NCBI GenBank assembly: GCA_000154345.1
Contig: DS480349.1
Span: forward strand, 500,970-564,969
DNA: 64,000 nt
Reading direction: 5' to 3'
From: [Clostridium] leptum DSM 753
GTDB taxonomy: Bacteria > Bacillota > Clostridia > Oscillospirales > Acutalibacteraceae
Shown here piece by piece: positions 7,149-16,024 of the stretch. Within the stretch, counting starts at the first letter, position 1. Each line of letters starts with the position of its first letter. Below the pieces are notes generated by a model. It was not told where the DNA came from, did not search any database, and saw only the letters and a program-made list of their open reading frames with translations. Both the position numbers and the translations under genes were made by a program.

Positions 7149-7610
7149 TTATTTAATAGGTTCTTCTACCTGCTCGCCGCAGCCACAGCCGCAATAGTCC
7201 TCATCGTCAGCATCAGAGCAGCAACCGCAGTCGCACTCTAAATCGTCGAAGTCGAACTCCAAGGATTCGCCGCAGTTAGGGCACTGAATACCGCCCTTCA
7301 GCAAAACATCCTCGGAAACGCAGATAGTTTCATTACAGGTGGGACAGGTGACCTCATAATATTCCTCATCCTCGCCGTCATCTTCATCCTCATCGTAGAA
7401 GTCCTGCTCCAGATAATACAAGTCCTCGTCTACCTCATCCAGCTGGTTGCCCATATCGTTCATGCTTTCCTCTAAGTCGGAAACCGTCAGGGCCATATCG
7501 TCTAACAGGCCGATGATCGCATTGATAACCTTGACCTCTTTTTCGTCAGCGTTCAGCTCCAACCCTTCTACAAGACCTTTGATGTACGCGGTTTTTTCTG
7601 TTAAAGTCAT
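7149..7610 (-). CDS. CD1247-N-domain protein with zinc-ribbon and acidic/Cys-rich tail
   Basis: 153 residues. The first 60 or so form a helical domain (MTLTEKTAYIKGLVEGL opening) that I recognise as the clostridial CD1247 N-terminal domain. A run of Asp/Glu follows, then a zinc-ribbon (CPTCNETI and CPNCGESL) and a Cys-rich tail with CDCGCC and CGCGCG. The function is unknown. The tail could bind extra metal. It lies downstream of efp in the same direction, an association I recall as common in clostridia; any link to translation is inference. Confidence 0.75.
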   Translation of the reverse strand: MTLTEKTAYIKGLVEGLELNADEKEVKVINAIIGLLDDMALTVSDLEESMNDMGNQLDEVDEDLYYLEQDFYDEDEDDGEDEEYYEVTCPTCNETICVSEDVLLKGGIQCPNCGESLEFDFDDLECDCGCCSDADDEDYCGCGCGEQVEEPIK

Positions 7611-7726
7611 ACCTGTACCTCCTTAAAATTCGTTTTGTTCGTTTCTGAATTGATTGGGCTTCCTTTCTTTCCGCTTTCTTCACAATCCACTTCCAAAAAC
7701 AGGAAACCGCCAATGAATAGTATTGG

Positions 7727-8284
7727 TTAAGCGCGCTCCATATATTCGCCGGTACGGGTATCTACGCGGATCATTTCCCCTTCGTCGATAAACAACGGAA
7801 CCTTGATCTCCGCGCCGGTTTCCAAAGTGGCAGGCTTAGTGGCGTTGGTAGCGGTATCCCCCTTAAAGCCGGGATCCGTCTTGGTCACCTGAAGCTCCAC
7901 AAAGAACGGGGGCTCCACGCCGAACACGCTGCCCTTATAAGAAAGCACCTTGCACTCCATATTTTCTTTCACAAATTTAAAGTTGTCGCCCAGCACGCTT
8001 TTGTTGATTGGCAGCTGCTCATAAGACTCCAAATCCATGAAATAATACAGATCTCCGTCGTTGTACAGATACTGCATATCCTTTCTGTCGATAAAGGCGG
8101 TGGGATATTTGTCGTTGGGATTGAAGGTCTTTTCCACCACGCTGCCGGTAATCACGTTTCTGATTTTGGTGCGGACAAAAGCCGCTCCCTTTCCGGGTTT
8201 AACATGCTGGAATTCTATAATCGAATATACATTCCCATCCATTTCAAAGGTAATGCCGTTTCTGAAATCACCTGCTGATACCAT
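7727..8284 (-). CDS. efp: Translation elongation factor P
   Basis: 185 residues, standard length, with the three-barrel EF-P layout. The modifiable Lys is Lys32 in KPGKGAAF, the same position as in Bacillus, where it is decorated with 5-aminopentanol. EF-P enters between the P and E sites to rescue ribosomes stalled at polyproline. The C-terminal OB domain signature TRTGEYMERA is intact. GGAGG lies 6-7 nt before the ATG, and a promoter lies at 8319-8347. Confidence 0.97.
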   Translation of the reverse strand: MVSAGDFRNGITFEMDGNVYSIIEFQHVKPGKGAAFVRTKIRNVITGSVVEKTFNPNDKYPTAFIDRKDMQYLYNDGDLYYFMDLESYEQLPINKSVLGDNFKFVKENMECKVLSYKGSVFGVEPPFFVELQVTKTDPGFKGDTATNATKPATLETGAEIKVPLFIDEGEMIRVDTRTGEYMERA

Positions 8285-8318
8285 ATATGATCCTCCAATA
8301 CAAAATTATCTAATATAG

Positions 8319-8347
8319 AGTTTATCCTAAATCACCGTATTTTTCAA
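8319..8347 (-). promoter_or_regulatory. SigA promoter for efp
   Basis: Minus strand: TTGAAA (8342-8347), 17 nt, TAAACT (8319-8324), giving a leader of about 30 nt. Confidence 0.6.
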
Positions 8348-8362
8348 GTTTTTTCTCACAAA

Positions 8363-9454
8363 TTATAAAAGAATCAACTCTTTTGATGATTTCGTAAAAT
8401 TCTGATACCCGTTTTCTGTAATTACCACCATATCCTCGATCCTTACGCCAAACCGGTCCGGCAGATAAATTCCGGGCTCAACAGTCATCACTACGCCCGG
8501 CTCCAGGATATCCGGGCTGGACGGACCGCATCTGGGCTCCTCGTGGATTTCCAGACCTACGGAATGGCCGGTTGCGTGGCCGAAGCAGCGCCCATAGCCC
8601 GCTTGCGTGATTAAATCTCTGGCCGCGGCGTCCACCTCCTTACAGGACTTTCCAGGGCCAATCGCGGCCAAGGCGGCCAGCTGAGCCTTTAGGACCGTCT
8701 CATATACCTGTTTTTGTTCATCCGTCACCTGGCCGAGAGCCACTGTTCTCGTCATGTCGCTGCAATAATGGTGATAGACGGCACCAATATCCATTGTGAT
8801 AAAATCGCCTTTTTCAACGGGCTTTTCCTCAGGCACGCCGTGAGGCAAGGAGCCGTTCTTTCCGGAAACTACGATCAAATCAAAGGAAACGCTTTCCGCG
8901 CCGTTTCTCCTCATAAAAAATTCGATTTCCAGCGCCAGCTCCCGTTCCGTGATTCCTTCCTTGATTTTAGCAAGGATGTGGGAAAAAGCGGCGTCGGTAA
9001 TTTCTTGGGCTGTGTTCATCTCCCGAAGCTCCCCCGGCTCCTTGATCCGGCGCATTTGGTGCAGAAGCCGGTCTAAGGTTCGATCCTTAACCACCCTAGC
9101 CCCAGCCGCATGGAAAATCGTTTCCATCTGCTGGGCAGAGGACAAGGAAATCCCCTCATACTCTAATAAAATGCCCTTGAGCCCTTCCTGACGGGCAAGC
9201 TCCTTCAGCGTCTCCCCGATTTTGGAAAACTCCACCACCTTGCAATGGGAAACCTGCTTGCAGGCAGCCTCATAATAACGGAAGTCCACAATAAAATAGG
9301 CTTCCCGCCGGGTGACCAGCACGTAGCCCGCCGAGGTTTCCATCCCGGTGAGATACAAACGGTTTGCCGGAGATGTGATCAACGCGCCGTCTACGGCCTG
9401 CTCTCCCACCGCCTCCGGCAAAAGCGACATTAACCGCTCTGTTCTTTCCGCCAT
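8363..9454 (-). CDS. Xaa-Pro aminopeptidase, M24 family
   Basis: 363 residues. The N-terminal creatinase-like domain (1-130) precedes a pita-bread M24 metallopeptidase domain. The dinuclear metal ligands are all visible: Asp in TMDIGAVY, Asp in CSDMTRT, His in GHATGHSVG, Glu in TVEPGIY and Glu in RIEDMV. Such enzymes remove N-terminal residues before proline. It lies between aroQ and efp, as the yqhT-like gene does in bacilli. GGAGG lies before the ATG. Confidence 0.92.
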   Translation of the reverse strand: MAERTERLMSLLPEAVGEQAVDGALITSPANRLYLTGMETSAGYVLVTRREAYFIVDFRYYEAACKQVSHCKVVEFSKIGETLKELARQEGLKGILLEYEGISLSSAQQMETIFHAAGARVVKDRTLDRLLHQMRRIKEPGELREMNTAQEITDAAFSHILAKIKEGITERELALEIEFFMRRNGAESVSFDLIVVSGKNGSLPHGVPEEKPVEKGDFITMDIGAVYHHYCSDMTRTVALGQVTDEQKQVYETVLKAQLAALAAIGPGKSCKEVDAAARDLITQAGYGRCFGHATGHSVGLEIHEEPRCGPSSPDILEPGVVMTVEPGIYLPDRFGVRIEDMVVITENGYQNFTKSSKELILL

Positions 9455-9535
9455 AACCGCCGCCTCCTTTCTGGCTTTTATCGATGCTTTTCAACGATTT
9501 TACAAAACACTTTTATCCATCTGTATTCTTTCATT

Positions 9536-9967
9536 TCAAAGTAAGCGCTTTAAAGCGTCGATAGCCAAAAAATAGCTGTTTTTTCCGAAGCCCGCGATCT
9601 GTCCGGCGCATACCGGCGAAATCACGGAATGGTGCCGGAATTCCTCCCGGGCATAAATATTGCTCATATGAACCTCTACAAAGGGAATCCGCAGGCAGGA
9701 AATCGCATCCCTCAGGGCATAACTGTAATGGGTCAGCGCTCCCGCATTGATGACCGCCCCATCGAACACATCCTTCGCCTCGTGGATTTTATCCACTAAA
9801 GCCCCCTCCCAATTGGACTGGAAGATTTCGCAGGCGCAGCCCGCCTTGTCTGCGTAGTCCCGAATCTGGGCGTCAATGCTCTCCGCTGTCTCCGTGCCGT
9901 AAATTCCTTTTTCCCGCACGCCGATCATATTTAAGTTCGGCCCCAGCAGTACCAATATCTTTTTCAA
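9536..9967 (-). CDS. aroQ: 3-dehydroquinate dehydratase, type II
   Basis: 143 residues, the normal size of the dodecameric type II enzyme, which converts 3-dehydroquinate to 3-dehydroshikimate in the shikimate pathway. Signatures: LLGPNLNMIG at the N-terminus with the lid loop and catalytic Tyr (GIYG), INAGALTHYS, and EVHMSNIYAREEFRHHS carrying the catalytic His. Other shikimate genes are not nearby. Confidence 0.96.
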   Translation of the reverse strand: MKKILVLLGPNLNMIGVREKGIYGTETAESIDAQIRDYADKAGCACEIFQSNWEGALVDKIHEAKDVFDGAVINAGALTHYSYALRDAISCLRIPFVEVHMSNIYAREEFRHHSVISPVCAGQIAGFGKNSYFLAIDALKRLL

Positions 9968-9992
9968 CTTTCCTCACTACCTCCTGGCTTTT

Positions 9993-10496
9993 TTAACTCC
10001 GTCCCATTTTCGCTTTTTTGCGAAATCGCCGTTCCCACTTCCGTCTCAGCCGAAAGCTGGCGGTATTCTCCAGCTGAATCGGCTCCAGCAGCACTGATTT
10101 CATGCCGCATAGATTAGCCCCGATGATATCTGTAAATATTTGGTCTCCTACCACCAGGCACTGGCTGTTTTTCACTTGATTCCGCAAGCCTTTTTTTGCT
10201 TTTAAATATCCCCACGGCAGCGGCTTTGCCGCGAAATGGACAAAGGGCAGCTGAAACTGGGCGGCAAAAGGTTCTACCCGCTCTTTAAAATTATTCGAAA
10301 TAATAAAAAGCTGGAAGCCCTGTTCCACCAGATTTTGGGCCCAAGCCACCGAGCCCTCAAACGGAGACTGAGAGCCATGAGTCGATAGGGTATTGTCTAC
10401 ATCTAAAAACACAGCCCGGATTCCCAAGGAATTCAGCAGTTCTTCAGAGATATCCGTCACCCGTTTCAAAGCTACCGTAGGCAGAAAAAAAGACAT
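9993..10496 (-). CDS. yqeG: YqeG-family HAD IIIA phosphatase
   Basis: 167 residues from the ATG at 10496, which has GGAGG at correct spacing; a second ATG 12 nt upstream lies inside that SD and is rejected. HAD motif I is FLDVDNTLS (nucleophile Asp and general-acid Asp), with a motif II-like IISNN, and VVGDQIFTDI for motif IV. The family is related to phosphatidylglycerophosphatase-type HAD enzymes; the substrate is not settled. It is downstream of rpsU and upstream of aroQ. Confidence 0.85.
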   Translation of the reverse strand: MSFFLPTVALKRVTDISEELLNSLGIRAVFLDVDNTLSTHGSQSPFEGSVAWAQNLVEQGFQLFIISNNFKERVEPFAAQFQLPFVHFAAKPLPWGYLKAKKGLRNQVKNSQCLVVGDQIFTDIIGANLCGMKSVLLEPIQLENTASFRLRRKWERRFRKKAKMGRS

Positions 10497-10510
10497 AAAA
10501 ACCTCCAATC

Positions 10511-10636
10511 AAAACCACGGGATGAACCCATAGCTTGCCCAGGCCCTCTGGGCCTATCTCTTGCGGCAGCCCCTTTGGGGGCCATTTTTGACCACCAGCT
10601 CAGCTGGTGGATGTATCCGGCCTTTTCGGCGGCATT
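10511..10636. repeat. Hairpin array between rpsU and yqeG
   Basis: At least four compact dyads sit in tandem: AGGCCC/GGGCCT (10541-10555), GCCCC/GGGGC (10569-10582), CCACCAGCT/AGCTGGTGG (10592-10610, a near-perfect 19-bp palindrome) and GCC/GGC around TTTT (about 10619-10630). A smaller GGG/CCC dyad lies at 10519-10530. This is far more structure than a normal intergenic gap and has no convincing ORF. It may be a REP/MITE-like element or a structured RNA in the yqeG leader. Confidence 0.6.
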
Positions 10637-10666
10637 AAAAAAGCGGGCAATCCTGCCCGCTTTTTC
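10637..10666 (-). terminator. Terminator after rpsU
   Basis: Minus strand: stem AGCGGGCA with its complement around a short loop, then TTTTTTAA. It ends the rpsU transcript about 50 nt after the stop. Confidence 0.88.
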
Positions 10667-10716
10667 AAAACGCTTGAATTCAATTGGAGCAGCCGCTGTC
10701 ATAAGCCTGTCGCAGC

Positions 10717-10893
10717 TTATTTAAACTTGCGCTTACGAGCTGCTTCAGACTTCTTTTTGCGACGTACGGAGGGCTTTTCATAAGCTTCTCTCTTACGCAC
10801 CTCGGCAATAACGCCGGCTCTGGCGCACTGCTTCTTAAATCTTCTCAAAGCACTGTCCAAAGACTCGTTATCCTTAATTCTAATTTCAGCCAT
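10717..10893 (-). CDS. rpsU: 30S ribosomal protein S21
   Basis: 58 residues: MAEIRIKDNESLDSALRRF at the start, CARAGVIAEVRKREAYEKPS in the middle and a very basic tail ending RKRKFK. S21 joins the 30S subunit late and aids base pairing at initiation. It is too short to appear among longer reading frames but is unmistakable. It has its own near-perfect promoter (10951-10979) and terminator. A CCCC/GGGG hairpin (about 10900-10920) overlaps the GGAGGGG ribosome site and might tune translation. Confidence 0.96.
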   Translation of the reverse strand: MAEIRIKDNESLDSALRRFKKQCARAGVIAEVRKREAYEKPSVRRKKKSEAARKRKFK

Positions 10894-10950
10894 CTATTTC
10901 CCTCCCCTCCGTCGAACGACAGGGGTATTTGTGTCTCACGATACTAAAAT

Positions 10951-10979
10951 ATTATACAGTAGCGGATCTTAGGTGTCAA
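10951..10979 (-). promoter_or_regulatory. Consensus SigA promoter for rpsU
   Basis: Minus strand: TTGACA (10974-10979), exactly 17 nt, TATAAT (10951-10956). Both boxes are perfect, the strongest promoter in the window. Confidence 0.92.
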
Positions 10980-11108
10980 GGGCAATGTGTGAAAGTTCAC
11001 AAATTTGTTTTATTCTCTAGGAAATAAAACCCTAATTTGGTAAATATTTACAATCTCCACTTGTTACACAACGCCCTGAAAAAACTCTCTAATTTCCACA
11101 GAACCGGC

Positions 11109-13517
11109 TCATTTTACCACAAGGTTGACCAGCTTTCCAGGCACGTAAATCTCCTTGAGAATAGTCTTTCCGCCGATTGCGGCGCAGATTTTCTCATCTG
11201 CCTTCGCCGCGGAAACGGCCGCATCCTTGGCCACATCGGCGGGCATGGAAAGCTTTCCGCGAACCTTGCCGTTTACCTGCACGACAATTTCTATGGTTTC
11301 ATCCTTACATTTATCTTCATCATAGGCCGGCCACTGCTGCTGGCATACCATTTCCTCTCCCAGCATATTAAGGCTCCACACCTCTTCCGTGACATGAGGG
11401 GCAAATGGGTTCAGCAGAATCGTAAACACCTTAAGCTCCTCCGGCGTGATAGAGCCGCTGTCATAAATATCATTAATCAGGGACATTAAGGCGGCGATCG
11501 CGGTATTGAACTTCAGGTTTTCAATATCCTCTCCCACCTTTTTGATGGTTTTATGGAAAGGAGTCTCCAGCGAGGCACGGATTCCGCCATCCTTTACCAG
11601 GATATCCTGCAAGTTCCAATAGCGCTCCACAAAGCGGCGGCAGCCGCGGATTCCAGCGGCGCTCCAGGGCGCGGCCTTCTCAAAGTCGCCGATGAACATT
11701 TCAAACAAGCGCATGGTATCGGCCCCGTATTCCTTGACGATGTCATCCGGGTTTACCACATTTCCTCTGGATTTGCTCATTTTCTCGCCGTTTTCTCCCA
11801 GGATCATGCCATGGCTGGTGCGCTTGGCATAGGGCTCCGGCGTGGGAACAACCTTGATATCGTAAAGGAACTTATGCCAGAAGCGGCTGTAAAGCAGGTG
11901 CAGTGTGGTATGCTCCATTCCGCCGTTATACCAGTCCACCGGCGTCCAGTACTCCAGCGCCTGTTGAGACGCCAGGGCTTGATCGTTGCAGGGATCGGTA
12001 TACCGCAGAAAATACCAGGACGAGCCGGCCCACTGAGGCATGGTATCGGTTTCCCGCTTGGCGGGGCCGCCGCAGTGAGGACAGGTGGTATTCACCCAAT
12101 CGGTCATATTGGCTAAGGGAGATTCCCCATTTTCCGTCGGCTCATAAGAATCTACTTCCGGCAGGGTCAGAGGCAGCTCGCTCTCCGGCAGAGGAACATA
12201 GCCGCATTTCTCGCAATACACAATCGGGATAGGCTCTCCCCAGTATCTCTGACGGGAGAATACCCAGTCTCTCAGCTTAAAGTTCACCTTAGCGCGGCCT
12301 CTGTGATTTTCCGTAAGCCACTTGGTGATCTTCACCTTGGCCTCCTCTACAGAGAGGCCATCCAACAGCCCGGAGTTTACCATAATTCCTGTCGCACAGT
12401 CTGTAAAGGCTTCTTCCTGTACATTACCGCCCTTTACGACTTCGATAATGGGAGGGCCGAATTTCTTAGCGAATTCCCAGTCTCTGGTATCGTGGGCAGG
12501 CACCGCCATAATTGCGCCGGTGCCATAGGACACCAAAACGTAATCGGAAATAAAGATCGGGATTTCCCGGTCATTGATCGGATTGATGGCCTGTACGCCA
12601 AGCAGCTTTACACCGGTTTTGTCCTTAGCTACTTCAGTCCGCTCAAAATCGGACTTCTTCGCGGCCGCCTCCTGGTAAGCCCGTACCTCGTCCATATTCT
12701 GAATTTGACCAGCCCATTTTTCAATCATGGGATGCTCCGGGGAAATCACCATATAAGTCGCGCCGAACAGGGTATCCGGCCGGGTGGTGTACACGGTCAG
12801 CTTATCGCCCAGGGTGGTGTCAAAATCCACCTCTGCACCGGTAGAACGGCCGATCCAGTTTTTCTGCTGCGCCTTGACACGGTCCGGATAATCCACCAAA
12901 TCCAAATCATCGATCAGGCGCTGAGCATACTCGGTGATCTTCAGCATCCACTGGGATTTCACCTTTCGCACCACTTCGCTGCCGCAGCGCTCGCAAACGC
13001 CGTTGACCACCTCTTCGTTGGCCAGCACGCATTTGCAGGAGGTGCACCAGTTTACGGAAGCCTCTTTTTTATACGCCAAGCCGTGCTTAAACAGCTGCAA
13101 AAAGATCCACTGTGTCCATTTATAATAGCTGGGATCCGTGGTGTTGATCTCACGGCTCCAGTCAAAGGAAATGCCGAGTGACTGCAGCTGCTGCTTAAAG
13201 CGGGCGATATTTTTCTTTGTCACCACCTCTGGATGGACGTGGTTTTTAATGGCAAAATTTTCGGTAGGCAGGCCAAAGGCATCCCAACCGATAGGATACA
13301 GCACATTATAGCCCATCAAGCGGCGTTTTCTCGCTACGATATCCAGAGCCGTATAGGATCTGGGATGGCCAACGTGCAGTCCCTGGCCGCTGGGATAGGG
13401 AAACTCGATCAGGGTGTAGTACTTGGGCTTGTCGGAGTCATTGCTCGCGTGGAATACGCCCTTTTCTTCCCATTGCTTCTGCCATTTTGCTTCCATGCCG
13501 GTATGATCGTACTTCAA
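11109..13517 (-). CDS. leuS: Leucyl-tRNA synthetase
   Basis: 802 residues, normal for bacterial LeuRS. The class I motifs are HVGH (48-51) and KMSKS (579-583). Between them lie the zinc-finger-like CTSCKC...CERCG insert and the CP1 editing domain (TTRPDTLFGATY and GTGAIMAVPAHD). The C-terminal domain (VQVNGKVRGK) binds tRNA. It charges tRNA-Leu and edits mischarged tRNA. It is the last gene of the leftward block, following rsfS. I see no T-box near its start; regulation would come from upstream. Confidence 0.98.
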   Translation of the reverse strand: MKYDHTGMEAKWQKQWEEKGVFHASNDSDKPKYYTLIEFPYPSGQGLHVGHPRSYTALDIVARKRRLMGYNVLYPIGWDAFGLPTENFAIKNHVHPEVVTKKNIARFKQQLQSLGISFDWSREINTTDPSYYKWTQWIFLQLFKHGLAYKKEASVNWCTSCKCVLANEEVVNGVCERCGSEVVRKVKSQWMLKITEYAQRLIDDLDLVDYPDRVKAQQKNWIGRSTGAEVDFDTTLGDKLTVYTTRPDTLFGATYMVISPEHPMIEKWAGQIQNMDEVRAYQEAAAKKSDFERTEVAKDKTGVKLLGVQAINPINDREIPIFISDYVLVSYGTGAIMAVPAHDTRDWEFAKKFGPPIIEVVKGGNVQEEAFTDCATGIMVNSGLLDGLSVEEAKVKITKWLTENHRGRAKVNFKLRDWVFSRQRYWGEPIPIVYCEKCGYVPLPESELPLTLPEVDSYEPTENGESPLANMTDWVNTTCPHCGGPAKRETDTMPQWAGSSWYFLRYTDPCNDQALASQQALEYWTPVDWYNGGMEHTTLHLLYSRFWHKFLYDIKVVPTPEPYAKRTSHGMILGENGEKMSKSRGNVVNPDDIVKEYGADTMRLFEMFIGDFEKAAPWSAAGIRGCRRFVERYWNLQDILVKDGGIRASLETPFHKTIKKVGEDIENLKFNTAIAALMSLINDIYDSGSITPEELKVFTILLNPFAPHVTEEVWSLNMLGEEMVCQQQWPAYDEDKCKDETIEIVVQVNGKVRGKLSMPADVAKDAAVSAAKADEKICAAIGGKTILKEIYVPGKLVNLVVK

Positions 13518-13534
13518 AATTGAACCCCTCCTGT

Positions 13535-13888
13535 TTATTCCAGCACACTAGATAAATCTATCTGCTCGCCGTCCTGCCACAACCGCTCCAGGTCATAAAA
13601 GTCGCGAGTCTCTTTCAAAAACACATGAACCACTACATTGCCGTAATCCAAAAGAATCCAGGTATTGGAGCGGTGCCCCTCAATATGGTTAGGGGAAATT
13701 CCCAGCTGCTTGAGCTGAAATTCCACCTCATCCGCTAGGGCCTTTACTTGGGTGCCGCTGCCGCCGGCAGCTATGACAAAGTAGTCGGCCAGGGTGGTAA
13801 CCTCCCTGACGCCGATGGCTTGAATATCGATTCCCTTTTTGCTGTCTAAAATTTTGGCCGCTTCTTTCGCAAGCTCCAAGGATGTCAT
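13535..13888 (-). CDS. rsfS: Ribosome silencing factor RsfS
   Basis: 117 residues, typical size. It has the DUF143 signatures DIQAIGVREVTTLADYFVIA (residues 20-39) and WILLDYGNVVVHVF. RsfS binds ribosomal protein L14 and blocks subunit joining when nutrients are low. It sits in the conserved nadD-yqeK-rsfS order. Confidence 0.96.
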   Translation of the reverse strand: MTSLELAKEAAKILDSKKGIDIQAIGVREVTTLADYFVIAAGGSGTQVKALADEVEFQLKQLGISPNHIEGHRSNTWILLDYGNVVVHVFLKETRDFYDLERLWQDGEQIDLSSVLE

Positions 13889-13897
13889 AAAAACGGG

Positions 13898-14485
13898 TCA
13901 CTCCTTTTTCATAGCGAGTAAAATTTCATTATATGCTTCAAAGGTGTTGGGATGGATCAGCATTTTCCGCTTGGACAGATCGCACATGCTGAAGGAAAGG
14001 CCCTCCAGCATCACCCTTTCTAAGCTTTCCCGGGACGCCCTTCTCAGCTCGTCCACACCAGGATAATCCCGTTCCGCGGAAATAAAATCAGCGATGTAAA
14101 TCACTTTTTCCAGGGTGGTCATTCCTTTGCGGGCGGTGGTATGGTACCGCACCGCGTTCAAAATATCCTCGTCCTCGATCCCCAGCTCATACTCCATAAA
14201 GCAGGCGCCGGAAACGGCGTGCCAAAGCTTTGGCGCTTGTTTTTCAATATCGCTTAATAGGATACCATAACGCTCCATCATTTGCAACTGCTCCGGATAT
14301 GGGGTCTCCTTAGTAGCGTCGTGAAGTATGCCGGCGATTTTTGCCTTATGCGGATCGGCGCCGTATTTTTCCGCCAAATCCGCAGCACATTTCGATACGT
14401 TTACCGAATGCTGGTAACGGTAGTCTCCCAGGCGTTTCCGAATGATTTTTTTGCAGTCCTCGACCGTCATCGCTGATATGGACAT
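13898..14485 (-). CDS. yqeK: HD-domain nucleotide hydrolase YqeK
   Basis: 195 residues from the ATG at 14485, which follows GGGGGAGG; upstream in-frame codons lie in the nadD junction and are rejected. HD-domain ligands are visible: RYQHSVNVSKCA (first His), AGILHDATKE (His-Asp pair), and later YHTTARKGM. YqeK-family enzymes cleave diadenosine tetraphosphate. Gene order nadD-yqeK-rsfS supports the call. Confidence 0.93.
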   Translation of the reverse strand: MSISAMTVEDCKKIIRKRLGDYRYQHSVNVSKCAADLAEKYGADPHKAKIAGILHDATKETPYPEQLQMMERYGILLSDIEKQAPKLWHAVSGACFMEYELGIEDEDILNAVRYHTTARKGMTTLEKVIYIADFISAERDYPGVDELRRASRESLERVMLEGLSFSMCDLSKRKMLIHPNTFEAYNEILLAMKKE

Positions 14486-14504
14486 GGAAAAACCTCCCCC
14501 ATTT

Positions 14505-15116
14505 TTATTGATACAGGCGGCGTTCCCTGATATAGTCCGCCACCTGCTTGGGCACAAAAGGATCGATCGGCTCCCCAGAGCGGGTCCGTCTGCGGATTTC
14601 CGTAGAGGAAACCGGCATTAAGGGGATATTCAAAATTTCATATTGGAACAAACTTCCATATTGTAATTTTAACCGATTCGCGTGGTTTTGTAAAATAAAA
14701 ATATCAGATTTTTCTCTGGGGGCCGCGCAGATCGTGGCAAGCTCAAAGATTTTTTCCGGCCGCCGCCAATCCTGAATGGTGAGGAACATATCCGCTCCCG
14801 TTAAAAAGTAGAATCTGGCTTCAGGATTTTCCCCGCTTAAAAATTCCAAAGTGTCCGAGGTATAGCTGGGGCCGGGCCGCCTGATCTCCAGGTCGGACAC
14901 CTGAAATACTGGACTGCTCCGCGCCGCCAGCCGGCACATTTCCAGCCGGTCCTCGGTTGAGGCCATATCCGCCGCCCGCTTATGGGGAGGGATTCTGGTG
15001 GGGATGATCAGCACCTTGTCAAAATGAAGCGTCTCTGAAAAATCCAAGGCCATTTTTAAATGGGCGTTGTGGATAGGATTAAAGGTTCCCCCTAAAATTC
15101 CAATTCGCTGTTCCAT
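14505..15116 (-). CDS. nadD: Nicotinate-nucleotide adenylyltransferase
   Basis: 203 residues. The nucleotidyltransferase motif near the N-terminus is GGTFNPIHNAHL, so the usual HxGH reads HNAH (Ala for Gly; both His kept). The late ISSTEIR-like motif is present as VSSTEIRRR. It adenylates nicotinate mononucleotide in NAD synthesis. Next to yhbY and yqeK as in bacilli. Confidence 0.95.
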   Translation of the reverse strand: MEQRIGILGGTFNPIHNAHLKMALDFSETLHFDKVLIIPTRIPPHKRAADMASTEDRLEMCRLAARSSPVFQVSDLEIRRPGPSYTSDTLEFLSGENPEARFYFLTGADMFLTIQDWRRPEKIFELATICAAPREKSDIFILQNHANRLKLQYGSLFQYEILNIPLMPVSSTEIRRRTRSGEPIDPFVPKQVADYIRERRLYQ

Positions 15117-15125
15117 AACGCTCCC

Positions 15126-15422
15126 TTATTTTTTCGGCAGTACAATCACCGGTTTTTTCTCATTTCTTCGGTATAAAATAAACTTTGTGCCGATCACCTG
15201 AACCACCTCGGCTCCGATTTGCGAGGCGATCTCCTCCGCCGCTTCCCGGGAGGATAACGGCGAGGTCTCCAGGCACTTGCCCTTGATGATTTCTCGTGCG
15301 GTGATGGCGTCATCTGCCTGCTTCAGAATTTCCGGGCTCATGCCGCCCTTGCCCACCATTAAAATAGTATCCAGCGGGTTTCCCAATCCTCTGAGATAGG
15401 CCCTTTGCTTGCTTGTTAACAT
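15126..15422 (-). CDS. yhbY: YhbY/YqeI-family CRM-domain RNA-binding protein
   Basis: 98 residues with the CRM fold: LTSKQRAYLRGLGNPL at the N-terminus, a GKGGMSPEIL loop (GxxG-type) and GTKFILYRR near the C-terminus. These proteins associate with pre-50S particles. The ATG overlaps the rdgB stop by 7 nt, suggesting translational coupling. Confidence 0.94.
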   Translation of the reverse strand: MLTSKQRAYLRGLGNPLDTILMVGKGGMSPEILKQADDAITAREIIKGKCLETSPLSSREAAEEIASQIGAEVVQVIGTKFILYRRNEKKPVIVLPKK

Positions 15423-16024
15423 TCCTTAGCTCCTTCCAGCGTTTCTCTCAGCGCCGCTTTTAATTTTCTTAGGGCGGCGCCGCGATGGCTCACAGCGTCC
15501 TTTTCCTTCGCCGTCAGCTCGGCGAAGGTTTTTCCGCCCTCTACCACAAACACCGGGTCATAGCCGAACCCGCCCTCTCCAGCCGGCGCGTACGCGATTT
15601 TTCCCGGGCACTCTCCCCGCACCATTAGCTCTTTTCCATTTGGGAATAAGCAGCAAATGGCGGAGACAAACCTGGCGGTTCGTTTTTCCTCCGGTACATT
15701 CTCTATGTTTTTCAAAAGCTTTTGCACCCTTTCCTCGTCGGTGGCGCCCGGGCCGCCATAACGGGCGGAATACACCCCTGGCTCTCCGTTTAAGGCGTCC
15801 ACCATCAGGCCGGAATCGTCGGCGATCGAGGCCTTACCGGTCAAGTCCAAGGCCGCCTTTGCCTTAATATAGGCGTTCTCCTCAAAGGTAGTGCCGGTTT
15901 CCTCCACATCTCCTAAATCGGCGCCGGCCTGCTTCGCGGTCAGAACCTCGATTCCAAGCTCCTTTAAAATGCGCTCCATTTCATCCCGTTTTTTTAAATT
16001 ATTGGTCGCCATGACAAACTGCAT
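15416..16024 (-). CDS. rdgB: XTP/dITP diphosphatase (HAM1 family)
   Basis: 202 residues. ATNNLKKRDEM near the start, EENAYIKAKAA, IADDSGLMVDAL, GVYSARYGG and FGYDPVF are the classical HAM1 motifs. The enzyme removes deaminated purine triphosphates from the nucleotide pool. It heads the rdgB-yhbY-nadD-yqeK-rsfS-leuS segment, with a 238-bp gap upstream to ftsY. Confidence 0.96.
   Translation of the reverse strand: MQFVMATNNLKKRDEMERILKELGIEVLTAKQAGADLGDVEETGTTFEENAYIKAKAALDLTGKASIADDSGLMVDALNGEPGVYSARYGGPGATDEERVQKLLKNIENVPEEKRTARFVSAICCLFPNGKELMVRGECPGKIAYAPAGEGGFGYDPVFVVEGGKTFAELTAKEKDAVSHRGAALRKLKAALRETLEGAKEC

Noticed and set aside
10472..10702. 76-codon open frame on the minus strand spanning the hairpin array
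   Set aside because: Composition is low-complexity and the frame crosses the rpsU terminator; no SD fits.
12303..13181. 292-codon open frame on the plus strand
   Set aside because: It is antisense to the certain leuS gene and shows no family motif; GC-rich genes produce such shadows.
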